Positions 39,577 through 48,109 of a stretch of 61,375 bases of DNA are shown in pieces (position 1 is the first letter of the stretch; each line of letters opens with the position of its first letter). Origin of the DNA: DASXRC01 sp036506495 (lineage in GTDB: Bacteria > Actinomycetota > Actinomycetes > Mycobacteriales > Micromonosporaceae); assembly GCA_036506495.1 (NCBI GenBank), contig DASXRQ010000128.1:1-61375 (forward strand). Direction: 5' to 3'. Made by a program: the position numbers and the translations under genes. Under the pieces are notes generated by a model that saw only the letters and a program-made list of their open reading frames with translations, was not told the origin of the DNA and searched no databases.

Positions 39577-41202
39577 GTGCCAGACTCAGCGTCCGTGCAG
39601 GAACCGCGCAGCGTCGACGCCGTCGGGCCCACGCCGGCCAATCTCGCCGGATATGTCCGACGTGCCGCCGCCGCGGGACCCGACCGTCCCGCGCTCATCT
39701 GGCACGACCAGACGCTCAGCTGGGGCGAGCTCGACGCGGCGTGCGACGGCGTGGCGAGGGCGCTGCGGGCGCTGTCGCTCGATCCCGTCGGCGACCGTCC
39801 GCCCCGCGTTGCGATCGCGTTGCCCAACACCCCGCAGTTCGCGACCGCGTTCTTCGGCACTCTGCGCGCCGGGCTCGTCGCCGTGCCGATCAATCCGGGG
39901 TACACCGCCCGCGAGCTCGGCCAGGTGCTCGGCGACTCCGCGGCGAGCGTGCTCGTCGGTACGCCGGACGTCTGCGCCACCGTCGAGGGCCTGCGCGGCG
40001 ACCTGTCGCAGCTCCGCGGCGTACATGTGGATCGCCTGCCGGAGTCCGACGGCGCGCGAGCGGACGACGTGGGCGGCGGTGAGGGCCTCGCCGTGCTCCT
40101 GTACACGTCCGGGACACAGGGGCGTCCGAAGGGTGCGATGCTGTCCCATCGGGCCCTGATCGCCAATCACGCCCAGCTCGCAGCCATCGAGCCGCCGGCG
40201 CTCACCCCGGACGACCGCGCGCTGCTCGTGGTGCCCCTGTTCCACGCGTACGGACTCAACTCCGGACTCGGCGCGGTCGCGTACCAGGCCGCCAGCGGCG
40301 TGCTGGCGGAGCGTTTCGACCCGGCCGACGCCCTACGGCTGATCGCCCGGCACCAGGTCACCGTCGTGGTCGGAGTGCCGGCGATGTACCTCGGGTGGTC
40401 GCTGCTGCCGGACCTGGGCGAGGCCATGGAGTCGGTACGCGTGGCGGCGTGCGGCGCCGCGCCGCTGGACTCGGCCACCGCGGCGCGGTTCACCGCGGCG
40501 ACCAGGCACCCGGTGCTGATCGGGTACGGGCTGACGGAGACCGCCCCGGTCGTCACGTCCACGCTCGCGAGCCCGGTGCCGAAGGTCGGCTCGATCGGGC
40601 GCCCGATCCCCGGCGTCGAGGTGCGGCTGGTCGGCGCTGGTGGTGATGATGTGTGGCGCGCGGGCGGTTCCGGTTTGGATTGGTCTGACGAGGAAGGCGG
40701 CCGGGACTTCGAGCCCGAGGCGCCGGGCAGCCCTGGCAGCGACCCGGGCGAGATCGTCGTGCGGGGGTCCAACCTGTTCAGCGGCTACTGGCCGGACGGC
40801 CGCGACGGACCTGATCCGGACGGCTGGTGGGCTACCGGCGACGTCGCCTACGCCGACGACGACGGCGACCTGTTCCTGGTGGACCGGCTCGGCGAGCTGA
40901 TCCTCGTCAGTGGCTTCAACGTCTACCCGCGCGAGGTGGAGCTGGTGCTCGAGTCGCATCCCGGCATCGCCGAGGCGGCGGTGATCGGCGTTCCGCACCC
41001 GTACACCGGGCAGACGGTCAAGGCGTACCTGGTCCGCAGTCCCGGCAGCGGGGTGACCGCGGAGGAGGTCATGCGGCACGCCGAGCGAAACCTGGCCCGG
41101 TTCAAGTGCCCGACGTCGGTGGAGTTCGTGGACCGGCTACCGCACTCGGCCACGGGAAAGGTGCGCAAGTCGGCGCTGCGCTCGGGGGAGCCGGATGCCT
41201 GA
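39577..41202 (+). CDS. AMP-forming acyl-CoA synthetase / ligase
   Basis: A 541-residue ANL-superfamily adenylating enzyme. A3 motif LLYTSGTQGRPKGAMLSH, A5 GYGLTETAPV, the A7/A8 hinge WWATGDVAYADDDGDLFLVDRLGELILVSGFNVYP and the A10 lysine in HSATGKVRKSAL are all present, so thioester formation with a carboxylic acid is expected. An insertion of about 35 residues (VWRAGGSGLDWSDEEGG...) stands before EIVVRGSN. GTG 39577 is assigned from the CGAGG stretch upstream; GTG 39595 is an alternative. The acid substrate is unknown. The 3' end overlaps the glutaredoxin gene by 8 nt. Confidence 0.9.
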   Translation: MPDSASVQEPRSVDAVGPTPANLAGYVRRAAAAGPDRPALIWHDQTLSWGELDAACDGVARALRALSLDPVGDRPPRVAIALPNTPQFATAFFGTLRAGLVAVPINPGYTARELGQVLGDSAASVLVGTPDVCATVEGLRGDLSQLRGVHVDRLPESDGARADDVGGGEGLAVLLYTSGTQGRPKGAMLSHRALIANHAQLAAIEPPALTPDDRALLVVPLFHAYGLNSGLGAVAYQAASGVLAERFDPADALRLIARHQVTVVVGVPAMYLGWSLLPDLGEAMESVRVAACGAAPLDSATAARFTAATRHPVLIGYGLTETAPVVTSTLASPVPKVGSIGRPIPGVEVRLVGAGGDDVWRAGGSGLDWSDEEGGRDFEPEAPGSPGSDPGEIVVRGSNLFSGYWPDGRDGPDPDGWWATGDVAYADDDGDLFLVDRLGELILVSGFNVYPREVELVLESHPGIAEAAVIGVPHPYTGQTVKAYLVRSPGSGVTAEEVMRHAERNLARFKCPTSVEFVDRLPHSATGKVRKSALRSGEPDA

Positions 41203-41437
41203 GCCGCGCCTCACCCTGCTCAGCCGGCCCGGATGCCACCTGTGCGAGGTGGCCAGACAGGCCATGGACCGGGTCGCCGAGGCGACCGGGGAGACGTGGC
41301 GCGAGGTCAACGTCACCGGCGACCTCGAGCTGGAGCGCGAGTACGGCGACCGGCTCCCGGTGATCTTGTTGGACGGCCGGGAGCACGGGTACTGGCGCGT
41401 CGAGGAGGACCGGCTGCTGCGGGATCTGGGCGGCTAG
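41195..41437 (+). CDS. Glutaredoxin-like protein
   Basis: An 80-residue thioredoxin-fold protein with the redox motif C-H-L-C in LLSRPGCHLCEVARQAM, the cis-Pro in DRLPVILLDG and a short last helix. It belongs to the glutaredoxin-like family at the Rv0508 position just ahead of hemA in mycobacteria. It probably works with mycothiol or thioredoxin reductase in place of glutathione. ATG 41195 overlaps the preceding gene. Confidence 0.88.
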   Translation: MPEPRLTLLSRPGCHLCEVARQAMDRVAEATGETWREVNVTGDLELEREYGDRLPVILLDGREHGYWRVEEDRLLRDLGG

Positions 41438-41456
41438 TCGCGGCTAGTCTCGGCGC

Positions 41457-42110
41457 ATGCACCTGGTCTGGGACTGGAACGGCACCCTGCTCAACGACCT
41501 TGAACTCGTCGTATGCGCGACGAACGAGGCGTTCCTGAGCTCGGGCGCCCCGCCGATCAGCGCCGACGAGCACCGGCGCCGGTTCCGGCGACCGATCGCG
41601 GAGTTCTATGCCGAGGCGCTGGGGCGCACGCTCGACGGCGAGGAGTTCGCCCGGCTCGACCGCATCTTCCACGACTCGTACCAGGCCGGGCTTCCCACCT
41701 GCGCGCTGGTCTTCGACGCCGTCGCGGCCCTGCGGGCGTGGACTGGCACGCAGTCGCTGCTGTCGATGTGGTTCCACCACGAGCTCGTGTCAGTCGTCGA
41801 GCGACACGGCCTGAGCGGCTACTTCAGCCGGGTCGACGGGCAGCGGGTGTTGCTGGGCGGCGGGCTGCCGTTCAAGGCTGAGCACCTGGCCCGGCACCTC
41901 GCGGCGCTGGGTGTGCCGGGCGAACAGGCGGTGCTGATCGGGGATTCGGTCGACGACGCGGACGCCGCCGCGGCGGTGGGCGCCGCGTGCGTCCTCTACG
42001 GCGGCGGGTTCACTGACCCGGACCGGCTGCGGGCGACAGGCCGACCCGTCGCCGACACGCTAGTCGGGGCCGTGGCGTTGGCCGCGGCCGCGCTCTCCTC
42101 GGCCGCCTAG
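41457..42110 (+). CDS. HAD family hydrolase with DWNGT motif I
   Basis: A 217-residue HAD hydrolase resembling phosphoglycolate phosphatases: motif I HLVWDWNGTLLND, motif II LLSMW, lysine in LPFKAEHLARH and motif III VLIGDSVDDADAA. In motif I the second aspartate (general acid/base) is Asn, a variation I recall from other actinobacterial members; it would alter the catalytic step. The cap domain is helical (about 15-80). It lies 19 nt after the glutaredoxin gene and may share its transcript. Confidence 0.85.
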   Translation: MHLVWDWNGTLLNDLELVVCATNEAFLSSGAPPISADEHRRRFRRPIAEFYAEALGRTLDGEEFARLDRIFHDSYQAGLPTCALVFDAVAALRAWTGTQSLLSMWFHHELVSVVERHGLSGYFSRVDGQRVLLGGGLPFKAEHLARHLAALGVPGEQAVLIGDSVDDADAAAAVGAACVLYGGGFTDPDRLRATGRPVADTLVGAVALAAAALSSAA

Positions 42111-42138
42111 GTACGGCCGACACGCGCAAGATCGCGAT

Positions 42139-42167
42139 TTGTGCGCACCTTCACAAGCGCCTAGTCT
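42139..42167 (+). promoter_or_regulatory. Rex operator overlapping the rex-hem promoter
   Basis: The 18-bp site 42139-42156 reads TTGTGCGCACCTTCACAA, close to the Rex consensus TTGTGAAnnnnTTCACAA (left half 5 of 7, right half 7 of 7). TTGTGC (42139-42144), 17 nt and TAGTCT (42162-42167) form a promoter, so the site covers the -35 region and much of the spacer. Autorepression of rex-hemACD at low NADH is expected, as in Streptomyces. Confidence 0.8.
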
Positions 42168-42278
42168 GTTACCCCGACGAACCTCGCTAACACAGCGGGT
42201 AACCGAGCTCCCGGGCGGGTTCGCCGACAGCGCCCGGTCGCGAGGCCGGGAACGGATCGCACCGCAGCACGGAGTCTC

Positions 42279-43058
42279 ATGAGTCAGCACCACCCCGGCC
42301 CGGAGTCCGGTACGTCCGCCCATGCGGCGGCGGTGCCGGACTTTCCGGATCTTCCGGAGGCGACGGTCGCTCGGCTCCCGGAGTACCTGCGCGCGCTGCA
42401 CCACCTCGCCGAGTCGGGTCACGACACGGTGTCCAGCGAGGGCCTGGCCAACTCGGCCGGCGTGAACTCGGCCAAGCTGCGCAAGGACCTGTCCCACCTC
42501 GGCTCGTACGGCACCCGGGGCGTCGGGTACGACGTCGGCCTCCTGATCGACCAGATCGAGTTCGTGCTCGGCTTGACCCACCGTCGGGCGGTCGCCCTCG
42601 TCGGCGTGGGCAACCTCGGTCACGCCCTGGCCGGCTACGCCGGCTTCGCCAACCGCGGCTTCCGGATCTCCGCGCTGTTCGACGCCGACGCCGCCCGCGT
42701 CGGCGAACGGATCGGCGGCCTGATTGTCCAGCACATCGACGACCTTCCGGAGGTCATCGAGGCGGAGGGCATCGCGATAGCCGTGATCGCCACACCGGCC
42801 TCGGCCGCCCAGTCGGTCGCCGGCCGGCTCGTCGCCGCGGGCGTCACGAGCATCTTGAACTTCGCTCCGTGCGTACTCTCGGTTCCAGAGGGTGTGGACG
42901 TCCGCAAGGTCGACCTCGCTATTGAACTGCAGATTCTCTCATTCCATGAGCATCGCAAGGCGGCGCTGACCGCCCTGCCCACCGGCGGTGCGGCGGGGCT
43001 CACGGCATTGCCGGGCGGGCTGTCGACCCCCAGTCCCGGAGAGGCGGTGGGCACGTGA
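42279..43058 (+). CDS. rex: Redox-sensing transcriptional repressor Rex
   Basis: Rex binds NADH or NAD+ and represses respiratory genes until NADH rises. The 259-residue protein has a winged helix (PEYLRALHHLAESGHDTVSSEGLANSAGVNSAKLRKDLSHLGSYGTRGVGYDV region) and a Rossmann domain (VALVGVGNLGHALAGYAGF, FRISALFDADAARVG, NFAPCVLSVPEGV, DLAIELQILSFHE). The extra 30 C-terminal residues are Ala/Gly-rich. It heads rex-hemA-hemC-hemD-hemB; its stop overlaps hemA in GTGA. Confidence 0.95.
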   Translation: MSQHHPGPESGTSAHAAAVPDFPDLPEATVARLPEYLRALHHLAESGHDTVSSEGLANSAGVNSAKLRKDLSHLGSYGTRGVGYDVGLLIDQIEFVLGLTHRRAVALVGVGNLGHALAGYAGFANRGFRISALFDADAARVGERIGGLIVQHIDDLPEVIEAEGIAIAVIATPASAAQSVAGRLVAAGVTSILNFAPCVLSVPEGVDVRKVDLAIELQILSFHEHRKAALTALPTGGAAGLTALPGGLSTPSPGEAVGT

Positions 43059-44380
43059 ACCTCATCGTCGTCGGAGCGTCGTACCGGACCACCCCGGTCT
43101 CGATGCTAGAACGGCTGGCGGTGCCACGTCCCGAGCTGCCGCGTACGCTCGCCCGGCTGCTCGCCCAGGCGTACGTCCACGAGGCCCTCGTGCTCTCCAC
43201 CTGCAACCGCGTGGAGGTATACGCCGCGGTGTCCGGATTCCACGGCGGACTCGCCGACGTGTGCGCCGTGCTCGCCGAGCACTCCGGCCGGTCAGACGCC
43301 GAGCTCGCGCCGCACCTCTACGTCCACTACGACGAGGCGGCCGTCGAACACGCCTTCAAGGTGGCCGCCGGCCTCGACTCGATGGTGGTCGGTGAGGCGC
43401 AGGTCCTCGGCCAGCTGCGAGAGGCATACCAGGCCGCATCCGAGGCCGGCAGCGTCGGCCGACTGCTGCACGAGCTTGCGCAGCAGGCCCTGCGTGTGGG
43501 CAAGCGCATACACGCCGAGACCGGCATCGACCGCGCCGGGCAGAACGTCGTCAGCGCCGCGCTGGACGTCGCCTCCGGGCACCACGGCGGCGCCCTGGCC
43601 GGCCGGCCGGCGCTCGTCATCGGGGCCGGCTCGATGGGCGCGCTGTGTCTGGCCACCCTCGCCCGCGCCGGGGCCGGCCCCCTCGCGGTGGCCAACCGCG
43701 GCGCAGAGCGGGCGACCCGCCTGGCCGAGGCGTACCACGCCCGGCCCGTGCGCATCGACGCGCTGGCCGACGCGCTCGCCGCCGTCGACGTCGTGGTCAC
43801 CGCCACGGCGTCCACCGAACCGGTACTCCGCCGCGACCTGATCGCGTCCGCGCTCGCGCGACGCACGGGGGATCGCGACCGACCGCTGGTCATCCTGGAT
43901 CTCGCCGTGCCGCGGGACGTCGAGCCGACCGTTGCCGACCTTCCCGGCGTATTGCTGGTGGACATCGAGCGGCTCGGCGCCGACCTGCACGACAGCGCCA
44001 CTGCGGCCGACGTGTTGGCGGCCGAGCAGATCGTCGGCGGCGAGGTGGAGGCGTTCCTCGGCTGGCTGCGCGGTACGGACATCTCACCGACCGTCGCGGC
44101 GCTGCGCGCCCGCGCGGACGACGTGGTCGCCGCCGAGCTGCGGCGGCTGGGCCAGCGCCGACCCGATCTCACCGACGACCAGCGTGCCGACGTGTCGCAG
44201 GCCGTGCATCGGGTCGTGCAGCGGCTGCTGCACTCGCCGACCGTGCGCGTGCGCCAGCTCGCGGCCGAGCCCGGCGGTGAGCAGTACGCGGCGCTGCTGC
44301 GCGAGCTCTTCCAGCTCGACGTCCCGCACACGGCGCAGGTCGACGAGGTGCCCCGCATCGACCGGGGTGACGTGGCATGA
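43055..44380 (+). CDS. hemA: Glutamyl-tRNA reductase
   Basis: HemA reduces glutamyl-tRNA to glutamate-1-semialdehyde, the first committed step to 5-aminolevulinate in the C5 route. The 441-residue enzyme has the catalytic Cys in LVLSTCNRVEVYA, VAAGLDSMVVGEAQVLGQL, the NADPH domain VIGAGSMGALCLATLARAG and a C-terminal dimerisation helix. GTG 43055 overlaps rex and the stop overlaps hemC (ATGA). Rex control would match tetrapyrrole supply to respiratory state. Confidence 0.96.
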   Translation: MNLIVVGASYRTTPVSMLERLAVPRPELPRTLARLLAQAYVHEALVLSTCNRVEVYAAVSGFHGGLADVCAVLAEHSGRSDAELAPHLYVHYDEAAVEHAFKVAAGLDSMVVGEAQVLGQLREAYQAASEAGSVGRLLHELAQQALRVGKRIHAETGIDRAGQNVVSAALDVASGHHGGALAGRPALVIGAGSMGALCLATLARAGAGPLAVANRGAERATRLAEAYHARPVRIDALADALAAVDVVVTATASTEPVLRRDLIASALARRTGDRDRPLVILDLAVPRDVEPTVADLPGVLLVDIERLGADLHDSATAADVLAAEQIVGGEVEAFLGWLRGTDISPTVAALRARADDVVAAELRRLGQRRPDLTDDQRADVSQAVHRVVQRLLHSPTVRVRQLAAEPGGEQYAALLRELFQLDVPHTAQVDEVPRIDRGDVA

Positions 44381-45300
44381 CCCTGCGGCTCGGAACCCGG
44401 GCGAGCGCGCTCGCCCTCGCCCAGTCCCGCCAGGTCGCCGACGCCATGCGCGCGGCCTCCGGCCGCGACGTGGCGCTGGTCGAGATAGTCACCGCCGGCG
44501 ATCGGTCGTCCGCACCGGTGCAGCGCCTCGGCGTGGGCGTATTCGTCTCGGCCCTCCGGGACGCACTCGCCGCGAAGGAGATCGACATCGCGGTTCACTC
44601 GTACAAGGACCTGCCCACCGCGCAGCCCGACGGCCTGCAGGTGGCGGCGGTGCCGGCGCGCGAAGATCCGCGGGATGCCCTGGTGGCGCGCGACGGCCGC
44701 ACACTCGCCGAGCTGCGGCCGGGCGCGGTCGTCGGGACCGGCGCGGTGCGCCGGATGGCACAGCTGCGCGCGCTCGGCCTGCAGCTCGAGGTCACCCCGA
44801 TCCGCGGCAACGTGGACACCCGGGTACGCCGCGTGCTCGGCCCCGATGCCGATCTCGACGCGGTCGTGTTGGCCCGGGCGGGCCTCGAGCGGCTGGGGCG
44901 CGCCGCCGAGATCACCGAGACGCTCGACCCGATGCTGATGCTGCCCGCGCCCGCACAGGGTGCCCTGGCGGTCGAGTGCCGGGCCGGCGACACCGACCTG
45001 GTCGAGCTGCTCGGCGCGCTCGACCATGCAACGACCCGCGCCGCCGTGACCGCGGAGCGGGCCCTCCTCGCCGCGCTGGAGGCCGGGTGCAGCGCACCGG
45101 TCGCGGCCCTCGCCGAAGTGGCCGAGGGCGAACGCGGCCCGGAGATCTACCTGCGCGGTGCGGTCATCAGCCCGGACGGCAGCGCGGCCGTCCGGCTGTC
45201 CCGCATCGGAACGCTCACCGACGCCGCCGGGATCGGCGCGGCGCTCGCCGCCGATCTCCTCGACGCCGGTGCCGACACAGTACTGGGAGCTCAGCAATGA
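44377..45300 (+). CDS. hemC: Porphobilinogen deaminase (hydroxymethylbilane synthase)
   Basis: HemC polymerises four porphobilinogens to hydroxymethylbilane. The 307-residue protein starts MTLRLGTRASALALAQSRQVA, has the IDIAVHSYKDLPT block with the catalytic Asp region, GTGAVRRMAQLRALG with the acid-binding arginines, and Cys in LEAGCSAPVAAL to which the dipyrromethane cofactor attaches. It is coupled to hemA and hemD by ATGA overlaps. Confidence 0.96.
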   Translation: MTLRLGTRASALALAQSRQVADAMRAASGRDVALVEIVTAGDRSSAPVQRLGVGVFVSALRDALAAKEIDIAVHSYKDLPTAQPDGLQVAAVPAREDPRDALVARDGRTLAELRPGAVVGTGAVRRMAQLRALGLQLEVTPIRGNVDTRVRRVLGPDADLDAVVLARAGLERLGRAAEITETLDPMLMLPAPAQGALAVECRAGDTDLVELLGALDHATTRAAVTAERALLAALEAGCSAPVAALAEVAEGERGPEIYLRGAVISPDGSAAVRLSRIGTLTDAAGIGAALAADLLDAGADTVLGAQQ

Positions 45301-46880
45301 CCCGCACCCGCAAGCCCGCCGGCCACATCGCCTTCGTCGGGGCCGGCCCCGGCGACCCGGGCCTGCTCACCCGGCGGGCGCACGACGCCCTGGCCGACGC
45401 CGACCACGTCGTGTACGACCGTGCCGTCCCCGAGCCGCTGCTCGACGCGCTGCGTGCGGGCGCCAAGGAGGACGCGCAGTTCAGCCCGGCTGAGGGCGCG
45501 CCCGGCGACGTGGCGAAGGTGTTGCTCTCGGCCGCCCGCTCGGGCCTTTCGGCGGTGCACCTGGTCGCCGGCGACCCGTTCGGGCACGAGTCCGTCGTGA
45601 AGGAGGTGCAGGCGGTGGCGCGTACCGCTGTGCACTTCGAGGTCGTGCCGGGCGTCAGCCAGGCTGAGGGCGTGGCGACGTACGCCGGGGTTCCGTTGCC
45701 CGGCGTACGCACGGTCGCCGACGTCGACGACGTGACGACGCTCGACTTCGAGGCGCTGGCCGCAGCGCTCGCGGCACGCGGCTCGGTGGGGCTGGCGGTG
45801 GACGCCGGCGACCTGGCCGCGGTGCGCGACGGCCTCCTCGCGGCCGGCGTCGATGGCGGCACGGCGGTGGCCGTGACCGGCGACGGCACCGGCGAGACGC
45901 AGTACACGACCACGTCAACCGTGGACAGCTTCGTCGCGGCCGCGCTCGGCTTCACCGGGCGCGTCGCTCTGGCCCTCGGCGCGGGCGTGGCACACCACGA
46001 CAAGCTGGGCTGGTGGGAGAACCGGCCGCTGTACGGCTGGAAGGTCCTGGTGCCCCGCACGAAGGAGCAGGCCGGGGCGATGAGCGCGCGGCTGCGCACG
46101 TACGGCGCGATCCCGTCGGAGGTGCCGACGATCGCGGTGGAGCCGCCGCGCACGCCGGCGCAGATGGAGCGCGCCATCAAGGGCCTGGTGGACGGGCGGT
46201 ACGCGTGGGTCGTCTTCACGTCGGTCAACGCCGTACGCGCGGTGTGGGAGAAGTTCGCGGAGCATGGGCTCGACGCACGCCACTTCGGCGGCGTAAAGAT
46301 CGCATGCATCGGCGATGCGACCGCGGACGCGGTGCGGGCGTTCGGCATCCAGCCGGAACTGGTGCCCAGCGGGGAGCAGAACTCCGAGGGACTGCTGGCC
46401 GAGTTCTCGCCGCACGACGAGGTCCTCGACCCGGTCGGCCGGGTGCTGCTGCCTCGAGCGGACATCGCGACCGAGACGCTCGCGGCCGGGCTGACCGAGC
46501 TTGGCTGGGAGGTCGACGACGTCACCGCGTACCGGACGGTTCGCGCGGCCCCGCCGCCGGCCGAGATCCGGGACGCCATCAAGTCCGGCGGGTTCGACGC
46601 CGTGCTCTTCACGTCGTCGTCCACGGTCCGCAATCTCGTGGGCATCGCCGGCAAGCCGCACGCGCGGACCGTCGTCGCCGTGATCGGCCCCAAGACCGCC
46701 GAGACAGCGACCGAGTTCGGGCTGCGGGTTGACGTCCAGCCGACTCACGCGTCGGTGCCTGATCTGGTCGAGGCGTTGGCGGGGTACGCGGTCGAGCTGC
46801 GGGAGAAGCTCGCCGCGATGCCGCCCAAGCAGCGCCGCGGCTCGAAGGTGCAGGGACCGACTGCGCTACGGTTCCGGTGA
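45297..46880 (+). CDS. hemD: Fusion of SUMT-like methyltransferase domain and uroporphyrinogen-III synthase
   Basis: A 527-residue two-domain protein. Residues 1-240 resemble uroporphyrinogen-III C-methyltransferase (IAFVGAGPGDPGLLTRRAH, VVPGVSQAEGVATYAGVPL), and 250-510 are HemD (LVPRTKEQAGAMSARLRTYGA, VFTSVNAVRAVWEKF, CIGDATADAVRAFG, LFTSSSTVRNLVGIAG, VIGPKTAETATEFG). In the first domain the usual KGGDPFVFGRG loop is replaced by VAGDPFGHESV, so methyltransferase activity is doubtful. The fusion itself is usual in actinobacteria (Rv0511 type). ATG 45297 overlaps the hemC stop. Confidence 0.92.
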   Translation: MTRTRKPAGHIAFVGAGPGDPGLLTRRAHDALADADHVVYDRAVPEPLLDALRAGAKEDAQFSPAEGAPGDVAKVLLSAARSGLSAVHLVAGDPFGHESVVKEVQAVARTAVHFEVVPGVSQAEGVATYAGVPLPGVRTVADVDDVTTLDFEALAAALAARGSVGLAVDAGDLAAVRDGLLAAGVDGGTAVAVTGDGTGETQYTTTSTVDSFVAAALGFTGRVALALGAGVAHHDKLGWWENRPLYGWKVLVPRTKEQAGAMSARLRTYGAIPSEVPTIAVEPPRTPAQMERAIKGLVDGRYAWVVFTSVNAVRAVWEKFAEHGLDARHFGGVKIACIGDATADAVRAFGIQPELVPSGEQNSEGLLAEFSPHDEVLDPVGRVLLPRADIATETLAAGLTELGWEVDDVTAYRTVRAAPPPAEIRDAIKSGGFDAVLFTSSSTVRNLVGIAGKPHARTVVAVIGPKTAETATEFGLRVDVQPTHASVPDLVEALAGYAVELREKLAAMPPKQRRGSKVQGPTALRFR

Positions 46881-46893
46881 GGAGGCGGTAGCA

Positions 46894-47877
46894 ATGTCGT
46901 ATCCGGACGTGCGACCGCGGCGGTTGCGCCGCTCGCCGGCGATACGTCGGCTGGTCGAGGAGACCAGGCTCAACCCGGCCGACCTCATCGCGCCGATGTT
47001 CGTCCGCGAGGGACTGACCGAGCCGCGCCCGATCGCCTCACTGCCCGGCGTGGTGCAGCACTCGCGGGATTCGCTGCGCAAGGCGGCCTCCGAGGCGGTC
47101 GCGGCCGGGGTCGGCGGGATCATGCTGTTCGGCGTGCCCGAGACGCGCGATGAGATCGGCTCGGGCGGCACCGACCCGGACGGCATTCTCAACGTTGCCA
47201 TCCGGGACGTCATCGCCGAGGTCGGCGACACGACGGTCGTGATGGGCGACCTGTGCCTGGACGAGTTCACCTCGCACGGGCACTGCGGCGTGCTCGCCCT
47301 CGACGGTACCGTCGACAATGACGCGACCCTGGCCCGGTACGCCGAGATGGCGGTGGCCCAGGCGTCCGCCGGGGTCCATGTGGTCGGGCCGTCCGGCATG
47401 ATGGACGGCCAGGTGGGCGCCGTGCGCAGCGCGCTCGACGCGGCGGGTTTCGCCGACGTTTCGATCCTGGCGTACGCCGCGAAGTACGCATCCGCGTTCT
47501 ACGGCCCGTTCCGGGACGCGGTGGAGTCGGCGCTGGTCGGGGACCGCAAGACGTACCAACAGGACCCGCCGAACGTCCGTGAGGCGTTGCGCGAGGCCGC
47601 TCTCGACATTGCCGAAGGCGCGGACGTGGTCATGATCAAGCCGGCGCTGCCGTATCTGGATGTCGTCGTCGCGGTTCGTGCTGCGTTCGACGTGCCGGTC
47701 GCCGCTTACCAGGTCAGCGGGGAGTGCGCGATGGTCGAGGCGGCTGCGGCGAACGGCTGGCTCGATCGCGAGCGGGGGATGCTGGAGACACTCACTGCGA
47801 TCCGGCGCGCCGGAGCGCAGATGATCCTCAGCTACTGGGCGGTGGAGGCCGCCCGGCTGCTGCGCGCCCGTTACTGA
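46894..47877 (+). CDS. hemB: 5-aminolevulinate dehydratase (porphobilinogen synthase)
   Basis: HemB condenses two 5-aminolevulinates. The 327-residue enzyme has the Schiff-base lysines in AYAAKYASAFYGPFRDA and MIKPALPYLD. The metal loop reads LCLDEFTSHGHCG, with Cys-Asp-Cys in place of the three cysteines of zinc enzymes or three acids of magnesium enzymes, a mixed pattern. ATG 46894 follows GGAGG by 8 nt. Order hemA-C-D-B matches actinobacteria. A large stem-loop repeat follows the gene. Confidence 0.96.
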   Translation: MSYPDVRPRRLRRSPAIRRLVEETRLNPADLIAPMFVREGLTEPRPIASLPGVVQHSRDSLRKAASEAVAAGVGGIMLFGVPETRDEIGSGGTDPDGILNVAIRDVIAEVGDTTVVMGDLCLDEFTSHGHCGVLALDGTVDNDATLARYAEMAVAQASAGVHVVGPSGMMDGQVGAVRSALDAAGFADVSILAYAAKYASAFYGPFRDAVESALVGDRKTYQQDPPNVREALREAALDIAEGADVVMIKPALPYLDVVVAVRAAFDVPVAAYQVSGECAMVEAAAANGWLDRERGMLETLTAIRRAGAQMILSYWAVEAARLLRARY

Positions 47878-47914
47878 CGTGGTGGTAGTCGCGCGCCTCC
47901 CCCCAGGCATGCGT

Positions 47915-48018
47915 GCGACCACGTTTGCTCTGCTTCCGTAGAGGAGACGCCAAACGGACGAGGCCGCGCCTAGGTCTCTTGGTGTATCGCCCAGGGAAGC
48001 AGAGCAAAGGTGGTCGGC
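47915..48018. repeat. Large stem-loop repeat, copy B (TTTGCTCTGCTTCC arms)
   Basis: The 14-nt arms TTTGCTCTGCTTCC (47924-47937) and complement (47995-48008) are identical to copy A at 17965-18071. Here the outer stem is GACCAC (47917-47922) with GTGGTC (48010-48015), a different sequence from copy A that still pairs. The inner stem GAGACGCCAA can face TTGGTGTATC. It lies 38 nt after hemB and upstream of the DnaA-box pair. Confidence 0.8.
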
Positions 48019-48047
48019 GGGGTGTTGTCGCGTCCGTGGGGCGCAAG

Positions 48048-48067
48048 TTATCCACAGGTTGTCCACA
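48048..48067 (+). promoter_or_regulatory. Tandem DnaA boxes
   Basis: TTATCCACA (48048-48056) and TTGTCCACA (48059-48067) are in the same orientation, 11 bp apart. The first matches the E. coli-type box TTATnCACA and the second the actinobacterial preferred box. They lie 43 nt before the HTH pseudogene. No dnaA, dnaN or AT-rich unwinding element is nearby, so this is not an oriC; DnaA titration or local control is possible. Confidence 0.65.
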
Positions 48068-48109
48068 CGCTCGCACGGCCGGTTGAGCGCCCGGCGAGGC
48101 CCTGCCACG

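Noticed and set aside
42121..42145. Terminator hairpin centred on ATCGCGAT before rex
   Set aside because: Pairing beyond the 8-bp core needs bulges, and the sequence is better explained by the Rex operator and promoter that follow.
43932..45296. N-terminal extension of the HemD fusion upstream into hemA and hemC
   Set aside because: The extension is an out-of-frame shadow of two well-defined enzymes; ATG 45297 gives the expected SUMT-like beginning.
48048..48067. Chromosomal replication origin
   Set aside because: There are only two DnaA boxes, with no dnaA/dnaN genes or AT-rich unwinding region.
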